The position numbers were made by a program, and so were the translations under genes. A stretch of DNA of 64,000 nt from Floridanema evergladense (GTDB lineage: Bacteria > Cyanobacteriota > Cyanobacteriia > Cyanobacteriales > Aerosakkonemataceae). Numbering within the stretch: the stretch's first letter is position 1; every line of letters begins with the position of its first letter. A model generated the notes under the pieces. The model ran no database searches. It was not told the DNA's origin and saw only the letters and a list, made by a program, of their open reading frames with translations. Positions 7,828 to 16,329 of the stretch are shown piece by piece. The stretch is from NCBI RefSeq assembly GCF_041929205.1, contig NZ_JBHFNT010000075.1; one strand, given 5' to 3'.

Positions 7828-8878
7828 GTTTCAATCCCTGAAAGGGATTAAGGTTTTTTCCGTCCTACTGTACCTTTAGCAGAAGCTAATAATTTTGAAT
7901 GTTTCAATCCCTGAAAGGGATTAAGGTTTTTTCCGTCTTGTTTGGTGTCCAGTTCCAGTTATCGTTGTAAATGTTTCAATCCCTGAAAGGGATTAAGGTT
8001 TTTTCCGTCTTGAAAGAGAATTCGCGCATTTAGATTTAGAGTTTGTTTCAATCCCTGAAAGGGATTAAGGTTTTTTCCGTCTCTCAATGCCCACACCCAT
8101 GCTCACCAAAAGCTCAGTTTCAATCCCTGAAAGGGATTAAGGTTTTTTCCGTCCCTAGTCTGTGGCGGTCACGTAGCAGAATTCCGGCGTGTTTCAATCC
8201 CTGAAAGGGATTAAGGTTTTTTCCGTCGTGAGGATTTTAGTATCGCGTTACATAAATTTTACGTTTCAATCCCTGAAAGGGATTAAGGTTTTTTCCGTCG
8301 GTGAGGATTTTAGTATCGCGTTACATAAATTTTACGTTTCAATCCCTGAAAGGGATTAAGGTTTTTTCCGTCATCAGATGCGATCGCCATGCGATTAAAT
8401 CTTGCAAGTTTCAATCCCTGAAAGGGATTAAGGTTTTTTCCGTCTGGTGATTGTCAAAATCGATAGCCCTAAACAAATTGTTTCAATCCCTGAAAGGGAT
8501 TAAGGTTTTTTCCGTCGAGACTATCACTGACTGCATTGAGGTAAGCGTATCGTTTCAATCCCTGAAAGGGATTAAGGTTTTTTCCGTCTTGGCTGCCATT
8601 TGCAGATGTAGATAGCATTGATGTTTCAATCCCTGAAAGGGATTAAGGTTTTTTCCGTCGGTCATTCTTTAGCTTGTAAGCTGTAGCTCTACCCGTTTCA
8701 ATCCCTGAAAGGGATTAAGGTTTTTTCCGTCTACCATGAAAGCGAATGCGAATATGGTTACACTCCAGTTTCAATCCCTGAAAGGGATTAAGGTTTTTTC
8801 CGTCTGCTGTGTTGTTCAGGGAGTCAAGTTGTTGATTAGTTGTTTCAATCCCTGAAAGGGATTAAGGTTTTTTCCGTC
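7828..8878 (-). CRISPR. CRISPR array, 15 repeats and 14 spacers, type I-D
   Basis: Fifteen identical 37-bp repeats start at 7828, 7901, 7973, 8045, 8117, 8191, 8263, 8336, 8408, 8480, 8552, 8623, 8695, 8768 and 8842. Spacers are 34-37 bp. Read on the minus strand each repeat begins GACGGAAAAAACC and ends ATTGAAAC, the usual crRNA 5' handle, with an inner AATCCCTTTCAGGGATT palindrome. Transcription therefore runs from the cas2 side toward lower coordinates, same strand as the cas genes. The spacers at 8228-8262 and 8300-8335 are the same sequence, differing by one base in length. Repeats do not decay at the distal end. Confidence 0.98.
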
Positions 8879-9130
8879 AGCGGAAACCCGAAAAGCAGAA
8901 TATATAAAGTTTTCAAGGTGCTATATCGCGAATCAAAAAAATTATAACATCCAAACCTGGAACTTGAGAAATTAAGAATTGTAAACTTAGTCGAAAACCC
9001 AATTAGACAAAGGTTTTCGAGAATTGCGCGGATCGGAAAATGGGTAAGATATAGGTCAAGACCTTGCAGAGAGAGCATTTGAGCCGCCTTGATTACCAGA
9101 ACAAAAACCAACACCCACCCATCCGCGCAT
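8879..9130 (-). promoter_or_regulatory. CRISPR leader region
   Basis: An AT-rich stretch of 252 bp between the leader-proximal repeat (8842-8878) and the cas2 stop. Position and repeat orientation make it the leader with the array promoter and the integration-guiding sequence. It contains AATTAGACAA (9001-9010), close to a 10-mer found as an inverted pair upstream of the cas operon. A long minus-strand open frame across the leader and first repeat is not a gene. Confidence 0.75.
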
Positions 9131-9403
9131 TTAAGCAAAGAAAATGGTTTCATCGCGGACTTGTTCGCCGCCAATTCTTTCGATTTTACCGTGACAGCAA
9201 GCACAGAGGAAGTAGAAGAGAATGCTATCTTGGTCGGGCTTAATCTTTTTTTTCAGGCGCGATCGTAATTTAGCATATTGAGTCTCGGTCAAATTGCATT
9301 CAAATAGACTAAACTGCATCCACTGACCATAAGATTTAAGAATGCTGTGAATCTTCGTCCGTCGATTATCATCCGAAATATCGTAAGCAACAACAACGTG
9401 CAT
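9131..9403 (-). CDS. cas2: Cas2, CRISPR adaptation subunit
   Basis: Ninety residues, normal for Cas2. The start is placed at MHVVVAYDIS because that is the family's first beta strand with its conserved Asp; the frame stays open upstream to 9469 but that part has no Cas2 homology. SILKSYGQWMQFSLFECNLT is the second conserved block. Cas2 dimers hold two Cas1 dimers in the spacer-integration complex. Uncommonly, cas2 is separated from cas1 by 341 bp filled with inserted palindromic repeats, so it may be expressed apart from the rest of the operon. Confidence 0.95.
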   Translation of the reverse strand: MHVVVAYDISDDNRRTKIHSILKSYGQWMQFSLFECNLTETQYAKLRSRLKKKIKPDQDSILFYFLCACCHGKIERIGGEQVRDETIFFA

Positions 9404-9424
9404 AAAAAACCCCATTAATTTAGT

Positions 9425-9604
9425 GTAGGGGCGAAGCATTCGGATTGTTATATTTTGGTTGAGTTTCACTCAGACTTGCACCAAGAGGCAGAGCCTCCAT
9501 TTTTCGTTCCCAGGTTGAACCTGGGAACGAGGATTTGGGAGGTTCTACCTCCCCTGGTGCAAGATCTGAGTTCAGAAATTGTCGCCCAAATGCTTCGCCC
9601 CTAC
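9425..9604. repeat. Outer palindrome with nested repeat
   Basis: GTAGGGGCGAAGCATTCGG (9425-9443) is the near-perfect complement (18 of 19) of CCAAATGCTTCGCCCCTAC (9586-9604). Another element, 9468-9571, lies inside it. The structure occupies the cas2-cas1 gap. Confidence 0.75.
9468..9571. repeat. Inner palindromic element, CTCAGATCTTGCACC ends
   Basis: It begins ACTCAGACTTGCACC and ends GGTGCAAGATCTGAGT, with a central hairpin GTTCCCAGGTT / AACCTGGGAAC. The element at 56245-56347 has the same central hairpin and closely related ends, and a related end occurs at 22779. It is a short MITE-like family without coding capacity, nested inside the 9425-9604 palindrome. Confidence 0.8.
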
Positions 9605-9610
9605 AGTATC

Positions 9611-9737
9611 TAATACCAAATCCGGTTTAAATACCCCCGCTATTCTTTAGTCCGCGTAGGCGGACTTTGTTTGTGTAGTAGCGATTTCAATCGCCCAATC
9701 ATACGCCAATCGGGTAGCTGACCCAGATTTGGTATAA
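9611..9737. repeat. Palindromic element with ATACCAAATC ends
   Basis: It begins TAATACCAAATCCGG and ends CCCAGATTTGGTATA. Inside are the palindromes GTCCGCGTAGGCGGAC and GCGATTTCAATCGC. A similar inner core with different ends occurs at 53705-53867. It ends eight bases before the cas1 stop codon. Confidence 0.75.
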
Positions 9738-9744
9738 ACCTCCA

Positions 9745-10749
9745 TTATTTAAGAACCAACGGTGGATAAAGTTGTGTTTCACCCATCAGATATTTCGCCA
9801 AAAGTCGTGCTTGAATTTCAAAAGCTTCTTGATAAGTGCATTGTCTTTGTAATACCGGATGTTTGAATTTTGATTGTTTCTTTTGTTCGTACAATTTTAA
9901 GAAAGTTCGCAGTCCTTCATCGGAAAGACGCACGGCATTACTCAGCGGTTCTGTAGTAAAATCAGCGGGTAAGAGCGATCGCTTATTCACCGCCGATAAA
10001 ACCACAGCATCCACCACTAAAGGTCGAAATTCTTCCATCAAATCCAACGCTAAAGAAGGTCGTCCATAACGTTCGGTATGCAGATATCCCAAATAAGGAT
10101 CGAATCCCACAATATTAACTGCACTTTGAATGTCATGAGCTAACAAAGCATAACCAAAACTCAACAAAGCATTAATTGGATCGGTTGGTGGACGACGGCG
10201 ACGAGATTCAAAACTAAAACCTTCGGCGCGAATTAACTTATCAAAACTGCCAAAATAAGCCGCACTTCCCGCACCTTCTAAACCTCTTAAAGAATCAATA
10301 CTTTCGGTTTTGTCGATCGGTGCAATTACCTGTTCTAATTTCGTAATTGCATCCTGCAAATTCAAAGTTTCATTCTCTCTTTGAGCGCGAAGGAAACTAT
10401 TACGATAATTCTTCAATTTTCCGCGCACAAAACCTCGGACAACATGAGTAACTTTTGCTGGTTCTTGCATAACATTCCATTGTGCCGATCGCACAAAAAT
10501 ATTCTTGGTTAACTGCGGTTCCAAACGTCCCAAATACTTACCATTTACGGTGAGAAAACTTAAGGGAATTTGTCTTTCCAACAATTCCATTAACGCTGCT
10601 GGAGAAATTGTCGATCGCCCCAACACCACCACACCATCCACCTTAATTAAAGGTACATCCAACAAGGTCTTTTTTTCGGCTTTTACCTGCAAACGTTCGT
10701 CAGTTTTGCCGATAAAACTTTCCTCTTGCGTGATATAAATTGTTCCCAT
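9745..10749 (-). CDS. cas1: Cas1, CRISPR integrase
   Basis: 334 residues. Catalytic metal-site residues are visible: Glu in GLEGAGSAAYF, His in YLHTERYGRPSLALDLMEEF and the following acidic residue in the DLMEEFRP block. Cas1 with Cas2 inserts new spacers at the leader end of the array. cas4 lies eight bases upstream, fitting a Cas1-Cas2-Cas4 adaptation module in which Cas4 helps select protospacers next to a PAM. No damage to the frame is seen, so acquisition should be possible provided that cas2, beyond the repeat-filled gap, is expressed. Confidence 0.97.
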   Translation of the reverse strand: MGTIYITQEESFIGKTDERLQVKAEKKTLLDVPLIKVDGVVVLGRSTISPAALMELLERQIPLSFLTVNGKYLGRLEPQLTKNIFVRSAQWNVMQEPAKVTHVVRGFVRGKLKNYRNSFLRAQRENETLNLQDAITKLEQVIAPIDKTESIDSLRGLEGAGSAAYFGSFDKLIRAEGFSFESRRRRPPTDPINALLSFGYALLAHDIQSAVNIVGFDPYLGYLHTERYGRPSLALDLMEEFRPLVVDAVVLSAVNKRSLLPADFTTEPLSNAVRLSDEGLRTFLKLYEQKKQSKFKHPVLQRQCTYQEAFEIQARLLAKYLMGETQLYPPLVLK

Positions 10750-10756
10750 TTTTGTG

Positions 10757-11347
10757 TTAATTTGCCTCCTGATAGCGATTAATTTTTGTCCCGACTTGGG
10801 GTAAACATTGCGAGTAAAAACTGCATCCTTGACAACGCTTAGAATAAATTGGTAAAGGCATTTTTCCCGTTTCTAAAAGCGTAGTGACTGACTGGATAGT
10901 GGCGATCGCTTCTTCCCGCAATTGGGAAGTAATTTTTACCTCTTGTCTTTGGTGAGATTGAGCATAATAAACATAGCCCTTACTCACAGTTTTCCCCGTC
11001 ATATCTTCTAAACACAAAGCTTGTGCAGCGACTTGTAATTCATCATTATCAAATTCGCCTTTGTGTCCTCTTTTATATTCAACTGGATACCAACAACCTT
11101 GACTTTCTTCCACTAAGTCAGACTTGCCAATTAACCCATGCTTTTCTGACTTTAACCAAATCGCCCGAACTTGCCAAATTTCCTCTCTTTGTCCGTCCCC
11201 CAAAGTGTGAACTCGTTCGTGTAAACTAGTCCCTTCAATGGTGTATTGATTATCAATAAACTCCCCCGCACAAAACATTCGCCAGCAACGATGGGGACAA
11301 TAACTGTATTGATTTAGGGATGCGATCGGAATATAATCATTTTGCAT
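10757..11347 (-). CDS. cas4: Cas4, Fe-S exonuclease for spacer processing
   Basis: 196 residues, RecB-type nuclease fold. Nuclease motifs are LIGKSDLVEE and YPVEYKRG (acidic-Lys core). Four Cys for a 4Fe-4S cluster are present: one in SYCPHRC near residue 17 and three in CQGCSFYSQC near the C-terminus. Cas4 trims prespacers and gives PAM-dependent orientation. Its start overlaps the cas6 stop by 11 bases and cas1 follows after seven bases, so the genes are translationally close within one operon. Confidence 0.95.
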   Translation of the reverse strand: MQNDYIPIASLNQYSYCPHRCWRMFCAGEFIDNQYTIEGTSLHERVHTLGDGQREEIWQVRAIWLKSEKHGLIGKSDLVEESQGCWYPVEYKRGHKGEFDNDELQVAAQALCLEDMTGKTVSKGYVYYAQSHQRQEVKITSQLREEAIATIQSVTTLLETGKMPLPIYSKRCQGCSFYSQCLPQVGTKINRYQEAN

Positions 11348-12164
11348 GATTAATCCTCCTCACCATACCCATTCCCATCGGTGTTTTCCGTCCAACTCCG
11401 CTATAAATAGCAAAGTCAGCCAAAGCATTAATTTGTTTAATTTTCACAGGTTCAACTTCTCCTAAAATCCGAAAATTCATCACTCCCACACACCCGATAA
11501 ATTTGCTTCGCGCATCGCTAACAACCTCAGTGTGAATATCAAAAAAACTGGGAAAAATCGGCTCAATTAAATCTTCCGAAAACTCAATTCCGCTATACTG
11601 ATTCCACTTTCGCAGTAAACTATTAAACACTAAATCCCTAGTAGGTAAAGCCGTATCAAACTGCATTTGACGAAACGCAGTCGGCGTACAAAAAGCCAAG
11701 TTAATTTGCCGTTCCTCCTCCGAAGCTTGGGCATAAATTTCCGCATAAGTAGCATAATTTGCCCAAGGAAAATCAGTATGAGGAGTACCCAAAATGCTGG
11801 TAATTTGTAAATTAGCAGGGCCTAAATGCCAAGGTTGTTCAGGATTAAGATTTAACCAAAGTTGGGTGAGATTGCCAAATAAAGAATCATTCAACAAAGC
11901 AATGCGCCACCAACAAGGAGTTCCCGATCGAATTGCCGATTTATGTTCATGTTGTAAGGTAAAATCATGAGAGTTAGGGCGACCAATTTGTAGGGGACTA
12001 AGGGTAAAAGCTTTGTCACTTTTTTGGTCGTGGAGATGGGTGCCTAGAGTGCGATCGACCGAACTTACCAAGTTCAAAAATAAAGCATGAAGATGTTTTC
12101 CTTTGAGGTATCCCGGTGGAATCGGAGACTGAGGAATTAGGGTAAGAATGAGGCTATGAGGCAT
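11337..12164 (-). CDS. cas6: Cas6, pre-crRNA endoribonuclease
   Basis: 275 residues of RAMP fold. The glycine-rich C-terminal loop SGVGRKTPMGMGMVRR is the Cas6 signature. His residues in the N-terminal GKHLHALFL and DRTLGTHLH are candidates for catalysis. It should cleave the array transcript at the base of the repeat hairpin, leaving an eight-base ATTGAAAC handle. It overlaps cas4 by 11 bases and follows cas3 after 54 bases. Confidence 0.93.
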   Translation of the reverse strand: MPHSLILTLIPQSPIPPGYLKGKHLHALFLNLVSSVDRTLGTHLHDQKSDKAFTLSPLQIGRPNSHDFTLQHEHKSAIRSGTPCWWRIALLNDSLFGNLTQLWLNLNPEQPWHLGPANLQITSILGTPHTDFPWANYATYAEIYAQASEEERQINLAFCTPTAFRQMQFDTALPTRDLVFNSLLRKWNQYSGIEFSEDLIEPIFPSFFDIHTEVVSDARSKFIGCVGVMNFRILGEVEPVKIKQINALADFAIYSGVGRKTPMGMGMVRRINHAK

Positions 12165-12218
12165 AGAATTTTAGTTAGTTAGAGAGTGATTTACAGATTT
12201 TATAAGTAGTTCTGTTTG

Positions 12219-14498
12219 TTAAATTACATAAAAATTTTCATCGTCAGGAAGCTTAAGTTTTATCTCATACATAGCTATAGCAAGGATTCCTGATAAACCA
12301 GGAAAAAATGTATATTTTTTTTCAAAGTCGTTACATGAAACTGAAATAGGATAAGATGCAATTCCTTGCTTTCTAAGCCTAATAATTACCCATTGATTTG
12401 CTTCTGTAGAAATAATGACTCCAGGTAGCAAGTTCTTCTCTAACTCTTTTAGTAGAGGAGTAGGAGCGATCGCACTTCCTAAAGTTCGCTCAATTCGGCA
12501 ATTTTCAAAAGCTGTTAGTTTGTTGATTTCTTTATTTTTAAATTCCTCAGCACTATCAAGATAACGCAACCGAAAACTTAACTCATAGATTGCTTCTGCA
12601 CGGCTCATTACTTCGATAAATTCCCCATTTTCAGCAAACTCATAATAACGTAATAGGTGAATTGGGTCTAAAACTGTCTGATCTGATTCATCAAGTAATA
12701 AACCTTTGGGATCGAGAATTGGCAAGCTTTCAAAAAGACCTTCTCTAAATTGGAATAAAGGTGCGTAACTAGCCTTCCAAACTTCAGCAAAGTCTTTCAA
12801 TTCTTTGGCGGCTTCATCATCTTCTTTAAAAACGTTCTCAAACTCTTCTATTTTTGTCACTCCTGCATCTATATCTGCCCATTCAGCAGGATATTTAACT
12901 TCTAGAAACTTTTTGACAAAGGCTTGTCCGCATTTGATATACATCCATTTGGTTTTTATTTCTTTTAAAGAAGCATTAGCAATATTTTCTGCTCCTTTTA
13001 AAACCTTCATGCGGTAACGATAGTGATTCCAGTCTTTTTTACCACCTAAAGTTAACTTGAGGGTTTCAAATAGCTCAGAAATAAATTTGATTTGAGATAA
13101 GTTATCAAGGCTTTCTTCTAATTCTAAGAGAGGACGAGCAATTTCTAAGAATGCTTCTGAACGCCAGTAAATCTCCAAGAATGGACGTTCAAGACAAGGA
13201 AGATTATCAAGCATTTGTTTAAGTTCTGTCCTTCCTCCTGAACAGTCAAGGGAAGTTATCCCTTGTTCCCAAGCAACAGCAGGTAAATAAGATATTGCTT
13301 CCGAAGGAATATCCGTTTCAGTTTTACCTAAAATGCGCCCAACTCTACCTATTCTCTGCCAAAATGAGAAGCGATCGCGTGTGGAAAAAATCAACCAATC
13401 TAAATTTTGTCTAGTTGGTGCAGGATGTCGTTCAAAGTTAAATCCTACATCGACTGTGCTTGTAGCCAGAATTATTTGTTTTTGTGCTGCTATTTTTCGA
13501 TCTGCTTGTGGCGTAGAACCTGTAATTCGCCCAAACTTATTTTCTAAACCTTTAATTTTTAATAAATCTGCCAAACGATTGATGTGATCTTTAGAATCAA
13601 GAATAACAGCACCATTTTGATCTGCTTGTTCTCTCAATCGTTTGGCAACTTCATTTGCTATTTCAGTTAACCACTCGTCTCTATCAAGTTGTGGTCTAAT
13701 TTCCAAATTGACAGCAGTTTGAGACGGTAACAAGTTAGAGTTATCACTTTCACCATCTATTTTGGCTATTCTGACACCTTTCTCTTCTAAAGTTTTTAGT
13801 GCAGCCTCACAAGCTGGTTCGGGAGTTGCTGTTAATAAAACTACTCGCCTCCCATCTTTAAAAAAGCCAAAAACATGAGAAAGGGCTAAATAAAACAGTA
13901 ATCCTACTAGTTGTTTAGCATCATACAGATGAAACTCATCAAAAATTACAGTAGCAAACTTGGTGTAAAATGCAGCAGCAATATTACCCCGATCTAAATT
14001 GTTGTAAGCAAAGAAAGTTGCATAGTAAAAGATATCAGGATTTGTAATTAGCAAGATTGGTTTATTAGCGCCAATTTCAGGGAAAATTGTAGCGGGATTC
14101 CGTAAGACGTTGTACAGTTTTTCTCCTGAACGTTTCCCAACTTTATCATTAGACCAAGTTTTAATTTGTTTTGCTGATGCAGCTTTAACAACATGAGGTA
14201 AACCAGCATTGCGGACAAACTTTTCTGCTGCTTCTGCTTGTTGAGTAATCAAAGCATTAGTTGGAGCAATATAAACTGCACTTTTGTTAGGTTGATGCAA
14301 GAGAATGCTTAAACCTGCGTTGGTTTTACCTGTCCCTGTTGGTGCTAAATCGAGAATTATGTTATGGTTGCGGGATTTCTCAAATACATCAACTTGATGC
14401 TGTAAAGCATTAGCCATAAATGCTAATTCGGATGGTAAAACAGAGCAAGCAGCAATACTTTTTGGTTCTAATTGAATGGAGAGTTTGTCATTATTCAT
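12219..14498 (-). CDS. cas3: Cas3' helicase of type I-D
   Basis: 759 residues of superfamily 2 helicase. Walker A is in APTGTGKTNAGLS (about residues 52-64), motif II is VIFDEFHLYDAKQ, motif III LLTATPEP and motif VI FWQRIGRVGRI. There is no HD nuclease domain, as expected for type I-D, where the HD domain is carried by Cas10d. It unwinds target DNA after interference-complex recruitment. The start overlaps the csc1 stop by eight bases. Confidence 0.95.
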   Translation of the reverse strand: MNNDKLSIQLEPKSIAACSVLPSELAFMANALQHQVDVFEKSRNHNIILDLAPTGTGKTNAGLSILLHQPNKSAVYIAPTNALITQQAEAAEKFVRNAGLPHVVKAASAKQIKTWSNDKVGKRSGEKLYNVLRNPATIFPEIGANKPILLITNPDIFYYATFFAYNNLDRGNIAAAFYTKFATVIFDEFHLYDAKQLVGLLFYLALSHVFGFFKDGRRVVLLTATPEPACEAALKTLEEKGVRIAKIDGESDNSNLLPSQTAVNLEIRPQLDRDEWLTEIANEVAKRLREQADQNGAVILDSKDHINRLADLLKIKGLENKFGRITGSTPQADRKIAAQKQIILATSTVDVGFNFERHPAPTRQNLDWLIFSTRDRFSFWQRIGRVGRILGKTETDIPSEAISYLPAVAWEQGITSLDCSGGRTELKQMLDNLPCLERPFLEIYWRSEAFLEIARPLLELEESLDNLSQIKFISELFETLKLTLGGKKDWNHYRYRMKVLKGAENIANASLKEIKTKWMYIKCGQAFVKKFLEVKYPAEWADIDAGVTKIEEFENVFKEDDEAAKELKDFAEVWKASYAPLFQFREGLFESLPILDPKGLLLDESDQTVLDPIHLLRYYEFAENGEFIEVMSRAEAIYELSFRLRYLDSAEEFKNKEINKLTAFENCRIERTLGSAIAPTPLLKELEKNLLPGVIISTEANQWVIIRLRKQGIASYPISVSCNDFEKKYTFFPGLSGILAIAMYEIKLKLPDDENFYVI

Positions 14499-15282
14499 TA
14501 CTTCTTTTACCGCAAAATTGTAAATTGGCGGGAACTACAAAATCTCCAACCTGCCAAGCTGCACCTCGAAAGCGCAGATTTTTTAATAAAGATACAGGTG
14601 GAATAGAAATTAAATCAAAGGCGAGTAAATCGATATCTGTTGGTAAGTCAGCAATACTGAAAAAAGCTTTGCTTTCATATTCACATACGGGTAAAGAAAC
14701 TAAACTTAAGCTATTAAGAATAGTCACCCGTACTTTGCTCATAAACTTACCTAGACGGATGTATTCTGGTAATTCATATTCCCCAAATACTAAAGTTTGG
14801 AAATAATTTCCTCGTTCAATCATCCGTAAACGTCCAGTTTGGGGAAAGTTGCTAGGTCTGTAAGTATTTGGTTTTTTACCTGTGCGCTTTAGCGGTAAAT
14901 CTTCTCGCGCCGTTGCAACTCTGTTATTCGTCATTGCAAACCAGTAAGAATCAGACAAAGCATTAAATCTTTCAAACCGAAATGACACTTTGTTATCTAC
15001 AGACCAAGCTGGTAAAACATAACAATCCAAAGGAGTTAAATCTTGAATGTATGTAGGTTTTCCTGTTGCTTCACCTGTGAGACGATAAGGCGATCGCGCC
15101 CACCCAAAAGCATACGCCAGCGCATAATTTCCAATCGCCCCTTCTGTGTAATAAGTGTCGGATAACTCCCTAGAAGCAAAGAAAATTGGTTCTGCACACC
15201 ATAATTCAATTAATCGCGCTTTCTGAAAAGCTGGTTTATCAGTTTGATCGGGAAAACTCAGAGGTAATTCTAGCTGTTGCAT
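14491..15282 (-). CDS. csc1: Csc1 (Cas5d-like subunit), type I-D
   Basis: A 263-residue RAMP protein. It sits between csc2 and cas3 with overlaps or four-base spacing, the standard place for the Cas5-like Csc1 that binds the crRNA handle and contacts the PAM side. The N-terminal half has IELWCAEPIFFASRELSDTYYTEG and GNYALAYAFGWARSPYRL, recognised as the csc1 family; I assign it by this sequence and by locus order. The Cas5-type fold itself cannot be checked here. Confidence 0.9.
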   Translation of the reverse strand: MQQLELPLSFPDQTDKPAFQKARLIELWCAEPIFFASRELSDTYYTEGAIGNYALAYAFGWARSPYRLTGEATGKPTYIQDLTPLDCYVLPAWSVDNKVSFRFERFNALSDSYWFAMTNNRVATAREDLPLKRTGKKPNTYRPSNFPQTGRLRMIERGNYFQTLVFGEYELPEYIRLGKFMSKVRVTILNSLSLVSLPVCEYESKAFFSIADLPTDIDLLAFDLISIPPVSLLKNLRFRGAAWQVGDFVVPANLQFCGKRSNE

Positions 15283-15285
15283 AAA

Positions 15286-16320
15286 TTAACTCTCCGATTC
15301 AGTTGCAACAGTTTCTTTTTTCTTACTACCTCTCTTTGGCTTTTCTTCAGTAGGAACACGGCGGAGAGGTTCATAAGATTTATCCAACCGCTTGAGAAAG
15401 TTTTCTTGTTCAGTTAATGACAAATGGCGATCGACATCTGCAATCAAATTTGATAATTCATCCTCAGAAAGCTGCATAGATATTCCTCGTTTATTTGTCC
15501 AAGTTGAAATAAATTGCTTGGTTGCCTTAATTAGTTCGCTAGTTTCTAAAGGATGTTCTAAAGCTTTTCCTGAAGCTTTCAATAGATCGTGTACTGCTTG
15601 CACAAGTTCTAAAGAACTGGGTAGTTCAGCAATCCCACCAAAAATACCTAAAATCTCATTTTCCATGCGTCCAACTCGACTAGAAACTGCACCATAACGA
15701 GTTGTGAGCAAAATGTTACCAATTACATAACGCAATTCATCAGCAGTTACATCTTTGAGAGTGACAATATCGAGGAAATGAACGCCAGGTTTAATGTATT
15801 CGCTGGTATTAAGTGCGGTTGATGCTTTGCCATTTTCATCGCGCATTGTACCATTTTCAAAGATAGCGTTAATCGTGCGATCGCCGATTGCATCATTAGC
15901 AGCTAAAACGCTAAAAGCATCTTCTGTCCAAACACGACTTTTTTGTGCGCCTTCACCACCCGCAGCAAAACCATAAAGGAAACAATCTATACACATTTCG
16001 CAAGGTGCATTAGTGTTTAAAGCACAGAGAGAATCACCTTTAGGACTTGTGTAGAGAAGATTATGCGATCGCAAAAATTCCCGACCCCGCCGACGTTCCG
16101 GTGCAACCTGTTTGCGTTTCGTCATTACTAGGCGAGAAATTATATTTTTATCCTCTACTCCCGCTTGCACAAATTCACTACACATCGGTTCACCAGAACC
16201 TTCTGTACGAAAGATTGTTTCCGAATGAGTTGTGCGTAAAACCACTAAACCAATAGTGCGTCCTTTGGGGAAATTTTCGTAACTTGGAGCTAGGAATGGT
16301 GTTAATTTTTCAATAGACAT
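15286..16320 (-). CDS. csc2: Csc2 (Cas7d backbone), type I-D
   Basis: A 344-residue Cas7-type RAMP. Motifs typical of Csc2 are seen: GRTIGLVVLRTTHSETIFRT near the start, four Cys in CALNTNAPCEMCIDCFLYGF (about residues 118-137, a Zn-finger-like insert), and LLTTRYGAVSSRVGRMENEI. Several copies would coat the crRNA spacer. The C-terminal 20 residues are basic and low complexity (KPKRGSKKKE). It begins nine bases after the cas10d stop. Confidence 0.95.
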   Translation of the reverse strand: MSIEKLTPFLAPSYENFPKGRTIGLVVLRTTHSETIFRTEGSGEPMCSEFVQAGVEDKNIISRLVMTKRKQVAPERRRGREFLRSHNLLYTSPKGDSLCALNTNAPCEMCIDCFLYGFAAGGEGAQKSRVWTEDAFSVLAANDAIGDRTINAIFENGTMRDENGKASTALNTSEYIKPGVHFLDIVTLKDVTADELRYVIGNILLTTRYGAVSSRVGRMENEILGIFGGIAELPSSLELVQAVHDLLKASGKALEHPLETSELIKATKQFISTWTNKRGISMQLSEDELSNLIADVDRHLSLTEQENFLKRLDKSYEPLRRVPTEEKPKRGSKKKETVATESES

Positions 16321-16329
16321 AAAATTCTC

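Noticed and set aside
7828..8878. Self-targeting spacers within the window
   Set aside because: Reading each spacer against the genes, I saw no long match; a genome-wide search could not be done here.
8845..9204. 119-codon minus-strand frame between CRISPR array and cas2
   Set aside because: It begins in the cas2 3' region, crosses the leader and ends inside the first repeat; no domain, low-complexity translation. It is leader DNA.
9404..9469. N-terminal extension of Cas2
   Set aside because: The upstream Met lies in inserted repeat DNA; the family starts exactly at MHVVVAYDIS.
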